A program made the translations under genes and the position numbers. Positions 1 to 21,300 of a stretch of DNA of 64,000 bases are shown piece by piece. The notes below the pieces were generated by a model, which saw only the letters and a program-made list of their open reading frames with translations, searched no databases and was not told where the DNA came from. Position 1 is the stretch's first letter; every line of letters begins with the position of its first letter. Source of the stretch: Fragum whitleyi (taxonomy: Eukaryota > Mollusca > Bivalvia > Cardiida > Cardiidae); the NCBI GenBank assembly GCA_948146395.1, contig OX411547.1, positions 28,271,114 through 28,335,113 on the forward strand. Reading direction: 5' to 3'.

Positions 1-22
1 AATGTATCAATTCGAAAACTTA

Positions 23-9088
<9,066 letters not shown>

Positions 9089-9500
9089 TACTTCAAGATT
9101 CTATAACAGTTGTTTTATCGAACAATTTCCCTAAATTTTATTATTTTGTTTTCCGATCTCCATTTTGTTTCTTTTCAAGATGGCAGCCGTTGCTAGGTTG
9201 CATAGACTGGAATATTAACACTATATGGACGTTCTGGAGCATTCTGTGCGCCATAAAGTATGATCATTAGCTACATCTATCAATTTTCGTTTAATATTAA
9301 TATTTGAGTGGATTTATACAGTAAATCCGCGCAAAAGATCTGTCGCAATTAACCCTCTAGTCTATTTTATTTGATCCATAAGAGTTCTTTCCCTTTGATT
9401 GCTTTCACACAATTTTTCACACGTGACTGCTTGCAAAATTTTCATGGCGGGAAAAATTTGGGCTGCTTGAATTTCTTTTTCTGACTTTAGAAAGCAGACA
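9089..9500. promoter_or_regulatory. Probable bidirectional promoter of CFAP91 and gene X
   Basis: The CFAP91 ATG (9088, minus) and the gene X donor (9541, plus) face away from each other. Between them are GTTGCTAGG (9189-9197), an RFX X-box half-site as found at ciliary genes; AAGATGGCAGCC (about 9178-9189), YY1-like; CACGTGAC (9420-9427), an E-box; and GGCGGGAAAA (9447-9456), E2F-like. There is no convincing TATA box. Site identities are motif matches only. Confidence 0.5.
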
Positions 9501-9669
9501 CCTCCAGATCGACTCTTCTGCAAATTTTGAATTATTAAACGTAAGTTGAACTAGATCTAGTTGAATGATTTGAGACCTTTTTCTTATTTCCTCATAGATC
9601 TAGAGCTCTATATTTTTTGGCCTTAGATCTAGCCTAGGTGATTTGAACAGCCTTGGGTAATATAGAATC

Positions 9670-9822
9670 TAATTGATTGATTGATTGAATAGAGTTTAAC
9701 ACCGCTTTCAACATTGTTTCAGCTATATCGCGGCTGCTGGAGCACCTAACATTGGATTCCTGGTATTTCTATCACCAGTACAACTACTACATTCTTTCCT
9801 AGCCTCCAGCCGCTATAGACGG
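9670..9822 (-). mobile_element. SINE, 5'-truncated
   Basis: Reading the minus strand, the body 'ggaggctaggaaag' through 'taggtgctccagc' and the tail with GATT-type repeats (ATTGATTGATTGATTGA at 9671-9687) are present. The tRNA head is missing. It lies within the first intron of gene X. Confidence 0.75.
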
Positions 9823-9937
9823 GAAAAATGATTTGATTACAGTTATAACTTATTTTCAGAAGTGCAAAGTAGGCTTTCTATCAAATTCAATGGATATTTG
9901 CTTTTCTCATTTATTTCTAGATCTAGATTGATTTCAG

Positions 9938-12900
9938 CAGTCACAGCCATTTAAACTGAATTTCTAAGAAGAAATTAACATAATGTGGAGCTTTAAATGG
10001 GGGCGCAAGTATTATAGCAACTGTGTCAGGTCAGTAACTCTAGTTATACATGGGTCCTTGGTCAGGTCTAAATCCTATAGGATGTGATTCTGACAAGATG
10101 TTTGCTGACATAGCTTTAGCTAAAATAGCTGTATTTACAATTTATTAGTAATCAAACTGCGAATATTGCTACAGACTTCATCTCTTTCAAATCTTATCCT
10201 GCTTTTTACCCTGATGTTTAAACGCAACAACAATGACAGTGTCTGGACCTGAGGATTAAGGTCTGATTCTCATTTCCTGACATGCTTTTAAAATATATTT
10301 ATAAAATTGATATTTTTTCTGGTCAATAAGTAATCAGTAAAGCCATATTGAGAAGAAATTGCTTTTTTGAATTCGAACTGATTGATGCAAAATTGAATAT
10401 TACCAAATATTGTGCAAAAAGGTGCAACATAAAATTTCTCATTTTGTTGTGTTGTTAAAGATATATCAACTGCTGAAATATGACTGAAATACTGTCAAAA
10501 GTGACATCATCTTGATTCAAAACAACATATGAGCCTGTGCTTGATATTTCCAACAATTTCACGTGTACTGATGGGAACACATGGATCTGCCTGGACAGCC
10601 ACACAGTGCCATGAAAATACTCAGTATTGTGAATAGTGAGAATGGGCCCCTAGCTACTTATCCGGTGCATAGTGAAGACTCTGATCAGACTGTGCAGCTG
10701 CACAGGCTGATCTCAGTCTTCACATAACACACATGTGAAGTTGTTAGAAATGTCAGGCACCAGCTTAAATAATACTTGTATCGGTAAAGGTTGAACCTCA
10801 ATCAGTCATCATAATTTGCATATTTGACACTTGAGCCGGATTTTCAATGGTCAGTGGTCAGTATGAATTGCTTTTGTGCATGCCCACATGGGTGTTTTCA
10901 CGACTTGAGAATGAAATGGTTAATAGAATACCTCGAGATGTTAAAAAAAGATGCAGGACACCCAAGTGATTTTGATTAATATCAGCCATTTGTATTAATT
11001 GAAAAATATGTTGGGCATACATAATGTGACCAATAGACCAGTACGTTTTTTTAGTTTGTAGAAGCAAGACTGAAAATTAAAGACATTGCTATCACAATAT
11101 TTACCAGAATAAATGCACTCTCCCTGATATAGCTCCCTCATCTTAAACAACCTAACCAGTTTTAGTTGAATGGCATTTACCTTAACCTATTCCTGCAGAA
11201 AAAAGCTTGGAAAAAACACTATCAGGGGTGTTGGATTACAAATTTTTTCCTCTTGTCCTTTGACAAATAAAAGATGATTTCCTACTAATCATGGATCAAA
11301 ATGACCTAGTCCTGAAAAATTAGAGTATCTTGTTTTGGAATACATTGACTTTAATGAAGAAAGTGCTAGCTTCCAGCATTTTCCTCATTAAAATCAATGT
11401 TTTCTGCCCTTCAAAATATATAATCATTAAGGATATTTCATCTCTAAGATTAATTTAGTACCAATCAAAGATTTACCCAGGTGATTTCTTGTCCGTGTAC
11501 AAGGAGCCTAAAAAAATACTTATCTGCTTATAGTGAAGCCTGTGTCAGGCAAGTCAGGCCAGGGAATTCCACATCCTTGATTATGAAAGATAAAGAAATT
11601 TCTTGTAATGAACAATTTCTTTATTATCCAAAATTGTTTCTTCCCAAAAGATGAAGATCATGGGTGTGGAATTCCCATGCCTGACTTGTATGAGACAGGC
11701 TTTTACACTTGCAGGAAAGTACAATTGTCAAGGCCACTTGTCCGTTGACAGGTAAATACCAGAGAAAATCTTGGGACAGTACTAGAATGATCTAGGATAA
11801 AAGTCATCCTAATGTTTTAATCAAAGGGTAGAAAACATTGTCTTTAAAGAAGAAAATGCTGGCATACAGCATTTTCTTCATTAAAACAATGCTATCTCAA
11901 TATCAATCAATCCATTTTTTGCGGACAAGTTAATTTTAATCTTTGACTTGTAGGAAATCAACTTTTACTTGTCCATGGACAAGGAGAGAAAATTTCTATT
12001 TACACACCCTTGAAGATTTTTGAAATTTCATCACTTATAAGTTGTTAGGTGAATCTTCTTTGATTTTAGACCCAGTCTAAAATAATGCCTTGGTATCCGC
12101 AGATTGAAGTCAATGTTCACATTTTGTTTCAGCAATAAATGGAGGTCTAACAGCCATTTCATGATATGAATGCAGATGGTTTGGAATAACTTGACTACAG
12201 AGATTTCTTCTAATGCGGGAATGTTTAACGCCAGCACAGGAAAGATTATTGAATGACAAGATGGCCATTGAATTAGCAAAGGTATTTGTGAGTACTAAGA
12301 TTATGGTTTGTTTGTTTGTTTGTTTGAATGGAGCTCTATGCTGCTTTCAACAATCTTTCAGTTATATCATGGTGGCTGGAGCACCTAACAATGTAGCTCC
12401 CAATATTTCTCTCACCAGTTCTACCATTACATCCTTTCCAAGCCACCAGCTACTATCTTACATAGGTCTACGATTATCAACCCATTGGTTAGAGACAAAT
12501 AGTAAGAAACTATGAGTGCTGCCGTGGGAATCATACCCAGGACCTCAAGATTAACAGTCTGACGTGCTACCAACTGCGCTGTGACAGCGGCATTAAGATT
12601 ATGGAGATTTTGTAAGAAACACAGAACTGTTGTTGTGTTGTCCTTTCACATTTGATGCAGAATTGATTAAAAGAACACAATATAAATCCTTGTACCAGAA
12701 AGTTTGATTCCAAACTTTGCCTAAATTCGGTCCGATATTTGACAAAAAAAATTTGCCAATTGACATTTTTATCTCAAAATACTATAAATGGTGATTAGAA
12801 TACTTGTCTGGTATATGGCCTAACTTTGATAAGAAAATAATTCAGGAAGTCATGGTTGAAGTACCTGCTACCACAATGCCTGAAGGATTCAGACATGCTC

Positions 12901-14700
12901 TCTCATGGTCCCCTGGCTCTACTGGATCTCCACATGGACTGCCATATATACCAGTACAAGCAAGCTTTTGTTGCTTAAGAGTTGAAGATTCATATCAAAA
13001 GTGACAAATTGAATTTTAATAGATGCTTCATATTTCATTTTGACAGCCTTCAATTTTAATTCTTTTTGAATAATAAGACTGGGTGCTTATCACTTGAAAT
13101 AATTATTGAAATAGGAATTATAATGGCCACTGCATGGACGAGTGTCCTTTACAATAACGGGATTCATTTAATTGTTTGTTAATATGGTTTAAGCCTTTAC
13201 CACACACAAATTTACTTGAGCAGGTGAATGATCAAAGAAACATGGATATATATGTATAGAACACTATCATTTCAAAGATTTGTTTACCATATTTTTTGTT
13301 GAGCTCACTTGCCTTGAGTGAGACAGTTCTTACTATGATTTTAAAAATCTCCTCCAAACCATTGGCCCGATTTCAATGAAACTTGGCAAAAGATCCTTGG
13401 GTTACCTTCTTCTAAAGGTTTTCAAGAAATTTGCATTGACCCCCCAAATATGGGTGTGGTAGGGTGGGGCTTTTTTTCACTATAAAATGCTCTCCTTCCA
13501 AACCAATTTCAGCCAATCTTTGCAGGATAATATTCCTTAGGTAAATCTCCACCTAGCAGAATTTTTATTTGCCCATACACGTTTATGGTTGGTGGGGCTT
13601 ATGTTCACAAAAATGATTGTCGTTTTCCCATGCTATATAGTATTGTTTAATTGTTAAAGATCAATCAAGACATACCTATCATATAAGAAAAAACCTTTTC
13701 CTATTTAGAATCAATACTTATATAATACATCTAGCAAAATAGCTTTCTAATTAAGGTTTAGCCTAAACTACAATAGGCTTTTCTTTCCATCTTTTGGCCT
13801 CTTCACAAATTCCTTTGTAAACTTCCATATCTGACAGTTTCTTATTAATAGATATTTGAAAGCCAGTGGAGTGATACAGGTCCTCTTGTTCCTCTTGTTA
13901 AATGGGGTTCCACAGGGATCTTTACTTGATAATGGCAAGGATCCCTCCAGATAACCAGGAATCCCCTTCTTCATTACACAGATGACATTTTAAAGAAATA
14001 GCTAGATAAAGCAAAGGTTAATGATATATGAGCCTGTGTGTGACATTTCCAACAATTAGAGATGTTAGTGAGGTGCAAACGCTGAGTACCGTAGACAGCT
14101 ACACACTGTAAATATAAAGGTACCTCATGGTTTACAGATACTTTGAGACATTATCTATCTACTAAACGCATATCGAAGTCTCTGGTCAGACTGTGCGGAT
14201 GCACAGGCTGGTCAGAGTCTTTGCGCATATTTGAAATTGTTGGAAATCTCATGCACAGGCTCATATTCTAATATTTTCTATGCTAAGGTTCTAGAGCTCT
14301 TAGAAATTTTAACCATTTACATTTGTAAGGAACAGAGTGGAGTTATGGAATCCTGACTTGAAAATGATGGATCCTCATTGAATGAACTTCTAAAATCTTT
14401 CAACATAGAAAGACCTGAAGGAATCCCTTGCTAGAGCAAATGGGATCCTTTCTAATATTTTAGGGTCCCAAGGATCACTGGACACTATTAGTGTCAAACC
14501 TTGGTAGTTGATGCAAGTGCTATAACAATGATATGCATATCTTTTTATATACATATATTTTTCTCTCTCAAAATTTACACATTTTGTCTAAATTTTAGCT
14601 TCCTTGGGCAAGAGTTCTCTGTATGAGCTATTGTAATCAGGCTGTGGTCTTTGTTAAACAATTTAGAGGGACTCTATGGCTTTGGTCACTTAATTCATAG
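9938..14700 (+). CDS. Gene X, unrecognised small protein (tentative 4-exon coding model)
   Basis: A likely non-coding first exon ends at 9540 (donor GTAAGTTG). Coding follows in 9983-10029 (exon 9938-10029, donor GTCAGTAA), 12203-12281 (donor GTATTTGT), 12846-12953 (donor GTACAAG) and 14599-14700 (strong pyrimidine-rich acceptor ending TTTTAG, stop TAG 14698-14700). The four pieces join in frame to 111 residues starting MWSFKWGRKYYSNC. The second exon, with LTPAQERLLNDKMAIELAK, looks most protein-like. I do not recognise the family. The weakest points are the acceptor at 12845 and the assignment of the last exon, which could be an intron pseudo-exon. No membrane segment or catalytic motif is evident. 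Confidence 0.4.
10531..10764. mobile_element. MITE of the GAGCCTGTG family, copy 1
   Basis: Starts GAGCCTGTGCTTGA and has a near-perfect internal inverted repeat around GACTGTGCAGCTGCACAGG. The right end is degenerate. Related copies are at 14030-14263 and 55878-56110. Confidence 0.65.
11223..11580. mobile_element. hAT-type MITE, copy 1
   Basis: Begins CAGGGGTGTTGGA and ends AATTCCACATCCTTGA. An internal hairpin (agtgctagcttccagcatttt) and ACTTGTCC blocks are shared with 28331-28683. No coding content. Confidence 0.6.
11657..12012. mobile_element. hAT-type MITE, copy 2
   Basis: Begins near GGGTGTGGAATTCCCATG and ends ACACACCCTTGA. It contains the hairpin AAATGCTGGCATACAGCATTT flanked by complementary AAGA/TCTT bases, plus TTGTCCATGGACAA. 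It lies almost next to copy 1 with the reverse order of ends. Confidence 0.6.
12203..12281 (+). CDS. Gene X coding exon (best supported)
   Basis: Flanked by an acceptor (...ACTACAGAG) and a GTATTTGT donor. It encodes 26 residues including RECLTPAQERLLNDKMAIEL, charged and amphipathic, unlike the surrounding low-complexity frames. The next plus-strand sequence is a SINE insertion inside the intron. Confidence 0.5.
12306..12593 (-). mobile_element. SINE, near full length
   Basis: The minus strand has a tRNA-like head (CAGCGCAGTTGGTAGCACG ... box B-like GGTATGATTCCC), the common body and a GTTT-repeat tail (TTTG x4 at about 12307-12326 on plus). Inserted in a gene X intron. Confidence 0.85.
13299..13620 (+). 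mobile_element. Pearl-like element fragment
   Basis: Two core units about 145 bp apart share the pattern 'aaacc(a)attggcccgatttcaatgaaac...ttccttgggt'. The head (GAGCTCACTTGCCTTGAGTGAG) contains a short inverted repeat. The TCTTGTT end is not visible. Confidence 0.45.
14030..14263. mobile_element. MITE of the GAGCCTGTG family, copy 2
   Basis: Terminal inverted repeats GAGCCTGTGTGTGACATTTC and its counterpart ending ATGCACAGGCTC flank a centre with CAGACTGTGCGGATGCACAG. About 234 bp, no ORF. Confidence 0.8.
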
Positions 14701-14807
14701 ATCAAGGTACTTTAACTTTTTCAGGGTCACCATTTCTACCTTTGAAAGCCTTTCTAAAGCTCTTTTTCAATTACCTCGGCTAAATTCAGAAGAATATCAA
14801 AATACAG

Positions 14808-14935
14808 TCAAACCTGTCTTAGCGGCCACCTGTATTAAGCAAGCAACCTATCTTAAGCAAGCAGTCACTGAGTCCCCAAATGAACAATTTGCTCTGAAAT
14901 AGACCTGTATTAAGCAAGCACCTGCGTTTTGGCCT
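14808..14935. repeat. Repeat edge with 'cctgtattaagcaagc' units
   Basis: The 16-base unit ctgtattaagcaagca occurs twice with a variant between, after CAGTCAAACCTGTCTTAGCGG. That edge resembles termini of Tc1/mariner or pogo-like MITEs. Family assignment is a guess. Confidence 0.35.
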
Positions 14936-15309
14936 TAGATCAATGCCTTAGACTAAGTATTCTGCATGTCTTTGTCACTGTATACAGGTTCATTTACAAG
15001 AACTTGAAAACAACAAAACATTTTCTGTGCTCAATTATTATTGGCTTAAACTGAGAGAAGTTTATACAAGACAGATGAAAATCAATATTTTTTGTTAAAA
15101 AATAAGTGTTTTGTAGTATTAAAACTGAAATAAGAAGACTTCCCATACTTGGCAATAAGAACAGCATGGAGTTTGATTTGATGGAATTGAATTTAGTCAT
15201 TCCATATGATACTGTTTGTTCTGGGTCATTTAGTTTAATCTAAAAGAGATTAAAATTCTAATCCTGTTAACATTTTCCAGAGGGGAATTTTAATTCTTGC
15301 TGACCACAG

Positions 15310-18300
15310 GTGACCAGAAGACGAACTGACCAACTGCTGTGTGTTTTGACAAATGATCAAAATGGCTGATTCAGCATGGATTAAGGTATGAAAGGTTTTA
15401 GTGGGATCAACACTTTTCTTTTGAATTTTGAAAAAAATTTGAAAAGTCCTGTAGCCTTCAGGATTTGAACTTATGTAAGTTACCCATCACGCAAAAAAGG
15501 TACAATCTGGGTAGTGCGTAAAGTGTCAACCCTAGTCAGACTGCACAGTTTGTGCAGTCTGACTAGGGTCAAAACTTTTCCCAATGGGCTTATTTTCTGA
15601 ATCTAGAATGTTCAATCTACCTTCCAGTGAAAGAATTTTTGCAATGCTACCTCTGGTTGACCTATGCTGAACCCAATCTCTTTTTCAAATACTCATTTTA
15701 CAAAGTTCCAAGCTTGTCCCTTATTGCATGATGGGTCACATATTTTACTAGAAATTATTACTTAGGTATTTTATTACATTCAGATGTGTTTGCTTTCTGC
15801 TCTAAGAATCACTGCAAAACTGCTTTTGCTTTGCTTTCAAGAGTCAAGTTATGGATTTAATACTGTTGAATATATCAAAATCTGTGAATATTTTGTAACA
15901 TTAAGATTGAGCTAATTTGCTTTTCCCTTAAAAACAAATTATATCAATTTCTTCTTAAGAAGTGGAAAAGAATTTCAACAAATGGGATTCAACAAACATA
16001 AGCCTCGGTTCAATTCTAAAGACCCTGAGGTTTGAGAATTAAGTGGTTGCCATAATCACTTGCTTGCTTAATATCTCACCGGATCACAAAGGTGAGCTAT
16101 TGTGATCACTCACTGTCCATCCATAGTAGGTCAGTCAGTCGGTCCATCAACAAATTCATAAAACATCTTCTAGGAAAAAAATCTTCTCCTCCTAAACCAC
16201 AGGGTAGATCAAGCTGAAACTTGGCAAGGAGGTTCCTTGGGTGAAACACTGCCAAAGTTGTTAAAAGAATTCAATATCACCAAGAACTCTTGTTGTCATG
16301 GGAATGGAAAGGTAGAGAATTAAGAAAGTCTTCTCCTAAACCACAGGGCCAATCAAGCTGAAGCCTGGCAAAAATGTTCCTTTTTTGAAGCTCTACCTAA
16401 GTTGTTCAAAATTTTTAAATCCCTCAAATTCTCTGCTTAGACATGGTAATGGAAAGGCTGTAAGTAAAGAAAATATAAAAAAAAATATATTATTCTCCTA
16501 AACCTATAAGCCAAACGAGCTGAAACTTAACAGGGATGTTCTTTGGGTGAAGCTCTACCAAAGTTGTTAAAATATATTTAAAAAACAACTCTGTATTTTT
16601 TGTTTATATTTTGTAGATTTTTTGACAGGGTTTTCTAGGTGACCAATCAAGGACCATTAGGGTCCTCTTGTTTTGGAGAATGTTCTTATGCTTGTCTTGA
16701 AAAGCAATTTAAAAAAATCCTTAATTCTTTGATTGAAAACTTTGTTTTGTTATGGAAACATATAATACACATTTGATACTGGGCGGCACAAATCTTCACC
16801 AATTTCAAAACAAAATTAGCCTGTGTAATAAAGTTTTAAACAAAGGGATTTACAGTAATAGTTTGTATTTGTTACAGAAATTTCATATCATAGGGATTCA
16901 CCAGCTATTTTATCTAAATTTTTAACCCTTGTCATGCTGAATAAAAACCTTGACAAATTTGCATTGTAATCAAAGTACTGAAAGCACTGGAAACTAATTG
17001 CAAGCCACTAGTGTTCATTTTTAAAATGCAATCTTGAAACTTTTCTAGTCTTAAAAGGAAAATATGGTGGTAAAGACTAAGATCAGACTGCACATATGTG
17101 CAGATTGATCTTTGTCTATATCTCCTACCAAAGCAGGGATATTCCAAATTCAGCATGATAAGGATTGATAGCTTGACTCAAATAGTTTATGTAAGTTTTT
17201 TTCAGGATTAAGCCTAAATGGGTTGGCAGCTGGAGGCTAGGAGAGGATATAATGATAGTAATGGTGAGAGAAATTTCAGGATTCCATTGTCAGCTGCTGC
17301 AGTCGCTGCTGTATGGCTGAGAAATTATTAGTAAGCATTAAATTTTATACATACTTAAAGTAAAGAGTACAATGAATTCCCACCTGTCATCAAATTATGG
17401 AGTCTTAACTAAAAGTATTTCAAGAGCAAGAATTTTCATATTAGGAAGAAGATTGTGGGACTATAAAACCAAACTTTAACTTAAATAACCTGTATTGATA
17501 AGTTCTGGGGCATGTTGATTTACATATGTCCATCTGTCTATCCTTCTTACTATCTGTAAGCCCAAAACTTAACAAAAAACTTATCTGTTGTCATGCTAAC
17601 TAAACATCTAGGCAAAATGACATTAAAATTAAAGTACATAAATAACTGGATGCACTAATTTTTCGTGAGTTTTTATCTTGAAAATGCCATTTTTGAACTT
17701 CTCTAGCTTTAAAAAGAGAAACAGGGGGTATGGACTATTATCAGACTGCACATTTTGATGGCTCAGCGCAAAACGGCTGTTACTCCCTATAAACATATAG
17801 GGAGTTACAACTATTTCTCGCTGAGCCATCGATTTGTGCAGGCAGATCTTTGTCCTACCTTCTGCCAAAGCAGGAATATTCCAGGTTCAGCATGACAAGG
17901 GTTAACAGTGCCAATACTTCAATTTTTATAACCCCGTATCGAGAGATCGGGGGCATATTGTTTTACTCATGTCCGTCTGTCTGTCTGTCCGTCTGATTGT
18001 CCGTCCGTCTGTCCGAAAATTTAACCCGAAAACTTAACCTTTGCCTTTTCTCCAAAAGTATTTGACATACAAAGCTGTACACCAAGGTCATGTGACAAGG
18101 TCAAGGTCATGTGACAAGGTCAAGGTCATCTGTCAAGGTCAAACTTTAAAAAAAAATGCTGTTCCTGGGGCATTCGTGTTTCACAAACACATCTTGTTTC
18201 AAAATACAATGATCAAATTTAGCATGATGCTTGTTTACAACATTTTGCATCAAAGTCAAGGTAATGTAAAAAGGTCAAGGTCATCTGTCAAGGTTTAACA

Positions 18301-21300
18301 TGACAAAATCTGTTTTTGGAGCATTCTCCTGATTAACTTAAGTATCATATCTACTGAGATAAGCAGCTTGTGGCTAAGATAGAAGGTTACATAAAAGTTG
18401 TATATAGGTATGAGAAAGAACTGGGATTTATGCTTAGGTGCACCCAGCCACAATGGTGTGCATGCGCGTAGCTAGGAGTTAAAAATTTATACGCATTCAG
18501 AAGTCGACCGCAAAAAATATACATGTATAGGATAAAGGCACCATGTTGAATGAGACAAAAGATGAATGCCCTCTGTCAACACCCTCTTTTTATGATTTTA
18601 GTGTTGTTGAATAGTCAAAACATCACAGGTACAGCTTGAATAAGCTGTAGTTTCAATGTTATGATCATTCATCAACGATATTTTTTGAAAGAGGAGTTAT
18701 TTGTATTACGCACTTGCGTAATGTGCGTAATTACGCACTTGCGTGATGTGCGTAATAGTAGTTACGCCCTTGGTGTGACTGAAATTTTGTTTAAGGTGTC
18801 AGTAAATAAATAAAGGGATGAGGCAAGAGGATTATCCCTAGTCTACTTTCTTCAGTTATGGAGTTATTGAAATCCTGTAAACCAATATTTACATTTAACA
18901 TAAATGTGCATTTATCAGGGTGTTTATGTTTGATATTATAACTACTGAACTATTATCCCTGTCAAAGAATAGTGTCAAAACAAAATGAGATAATTCAGGC
19001 CTCATAGATATGGAAAATGGAATCTTATGAATTGGTTATGGTCACTTCCAGCAATAGGCATGAATAACATATATTTGCCATTCTGTATATCGTCAGTGTT
19101 CTTCTAAAATCTCGTAACTACAGCTTGTTTGAAGCTGTAGTTACATGGTTTTGGTACAAAATCGACAATATACATCCGATTAACATTCCTCTTTTTTGAG
19201 TCCTTGTTGAAGATGTTACATTTCATTAGATCCTCAGGTAAACGGCAGGTTGGAGGTTTGACTACTTTGTCCTTACTTTATGTCCAACTTAACTTTTGCA
19301 GTTGCATTCTTATTATTAAATGGAGTGCAGTGCACAATCAAAGTGCTGTCAGCACTGTAAATCGGACATTATTGAGAGGCTGGGATAGTGCAATAGTTCG
19401 CCAATCAAAAGGGCTCAAATTTGGACAATAAAAGTTGGTAAAATATTTACCCAATTTGTGAGTTTTTTGACATAACACTTCATCTTTTCGAGGACATCGC
19501 CAGCGAATCCAACCTCGTGGGTCCGATTTTGAAAGTTTGCTGATTCGATAGCCCTCTGTTAGTCTAAATTATTTCTTAGCAAATTTTTTTTTACGTTGTT
19601 ATAATGAGCACACGCAAAGCTAAAAGCTTGTCTGATTATATTATTCCTCTCTCTAGAGTTTAAAAGCCTGTTTAGCAACAAAACATTTTTCATTAAACTA
19701 TTTACAATTCTGATTACCAACATGTTTGTTTTTCAAGCATTGGGTTTTCCCAAATACTATAAATGCATTTTCCCTCAAGAAACACGTGAAATCGGCAACT
19801 ATGCTATTTATATCTTTGTTTTCTGACCAATCGATTAAATTTAGCAGCACTCTATGATTATTCATGAGTTATTCTAAAAATAGATCGCTGTTACTGCTAT
19901 CCTATATCAGTTTATCGTATGTTTTTGTCGGTTTATTTGTTGTTGAATAATTTTTCTTCATACTCAAATTTGAATTTATTGATTGGAGCGTGATCAGAGT
20001 GCTCATTAAAATCAAATATTTCAAAATTACAAAATTATTTCTATTTGTTATAGTGGAAGCATATTGACCTAAACCTGGCCTTTGTGATTTAAATCAGTTA
20101 AATACCGGTCGTTTCTCCCCGACAAATCACGACTTATCTGCGGAATCCAAATGTTAAGTTGGAGTGCACGTGTTAGCTTTGTTAACCCGTTATCGCACAT
20201 GCTGTTCACTGTAACGGCGATATTTGGTCACCCTCATGAAGTAGTGAATCAATACATAAATTGAGTTTCTTATTTAACAAATCTTTAGATGCGGGTGAGA
20301 AAAATATGAATTTTCAAATTTCTTTAAATGCAATTTATGTGTTTTGAATGGAAATGAAATGAAATCCCCTCTCTAAGTCGCAATATTTGAAATCGAATCG
20401 TCTGCTAGATGACTAGGCGCCCCGTATATAGGTAAACTACTAACTCCACGCATACCTGTAATTTGTGCGGTATAACGGAATGTCCATGCGTGATCGTCAC
20501 GTGCCGAAGTATCTTCGGAATTTATTTATGTGCCTAATCATTTATTCTGCATAAAGGTCAGGTTCAAGTCAATATACACATAGTCAACAGTACTCATTCC
20601 ACCAGTAGACTTCCCACGCTCCCTGTCAGAGTGCAGACGACCATTGACCAATGACAAAAAAAACTTAATTGACACATTTCGAGCAGACGATCTACCACGT
20701 GGTGTGAATTTACGCGTGGGTTTTTAACCGAGTGATAATCATAACAGAATTTGATTGGTTGTCAGCCCTACAACTGGTAAATGACCGTTCGAGAAAAAAA
20801 TCAGAGTAGTAATATTGTAAGTGCTACAAATTTATTTTACAGTTAACCTATTGTACGTTTCAACTCCTTTACTCAACCGAAAATCTTGTTATAAACACTG
20901 AAAATACTAACTGGTAATTACTAAAAGCGAAAATTACATCAAATTTTGTATTAGCATCTTCTTTATTTGTCGAAAAGTAAATAAGATAAAAAACAAAGTT
21001 TGTAAATTGTGACTGAAAAGGCCGTTTCTTCGGTGTTTGAAAACACATTATTTGGTTTGAACACATTGCTCAGAAGATAAAGGTAAAAATGTAGTGGGTC
21101 AAACAGGCTGGATTTCTGGAAACCGGTATAAATCTCCGATTTAAAAACCATAAATCTACCTACAGTACTTTTTAGTTATTGCCCTTTGATGTTCATATAT
21201 ACTTGATGACACTGCAATGTAACAGCATATCTTATGGCAATTTAGCACCTTGTTAAAATTAAATCCCCTTTGGTTATCGAGTTCCATCTTAAACTCTGTA

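Larger units (their letters stand above)
10030..12202. other. Gene X intron, built from MITEs
   Basis: Holds the GAGCCTGTG MITE (10531-10764) and two hAT-type MITEs (11223-11580 and 11657-12012), annotated separately. No exon is recognised. Confidence 0.5.

Noticed and set aside
17960..18015. GTCTGTCC-type direct repeats as a CRISPR-like or regulatory array
   Set aside because: This is a simple tetranucleotide microsatellite placed at the same position in many pearl-like elements; there are no spacers and the genome is eukaryotic.
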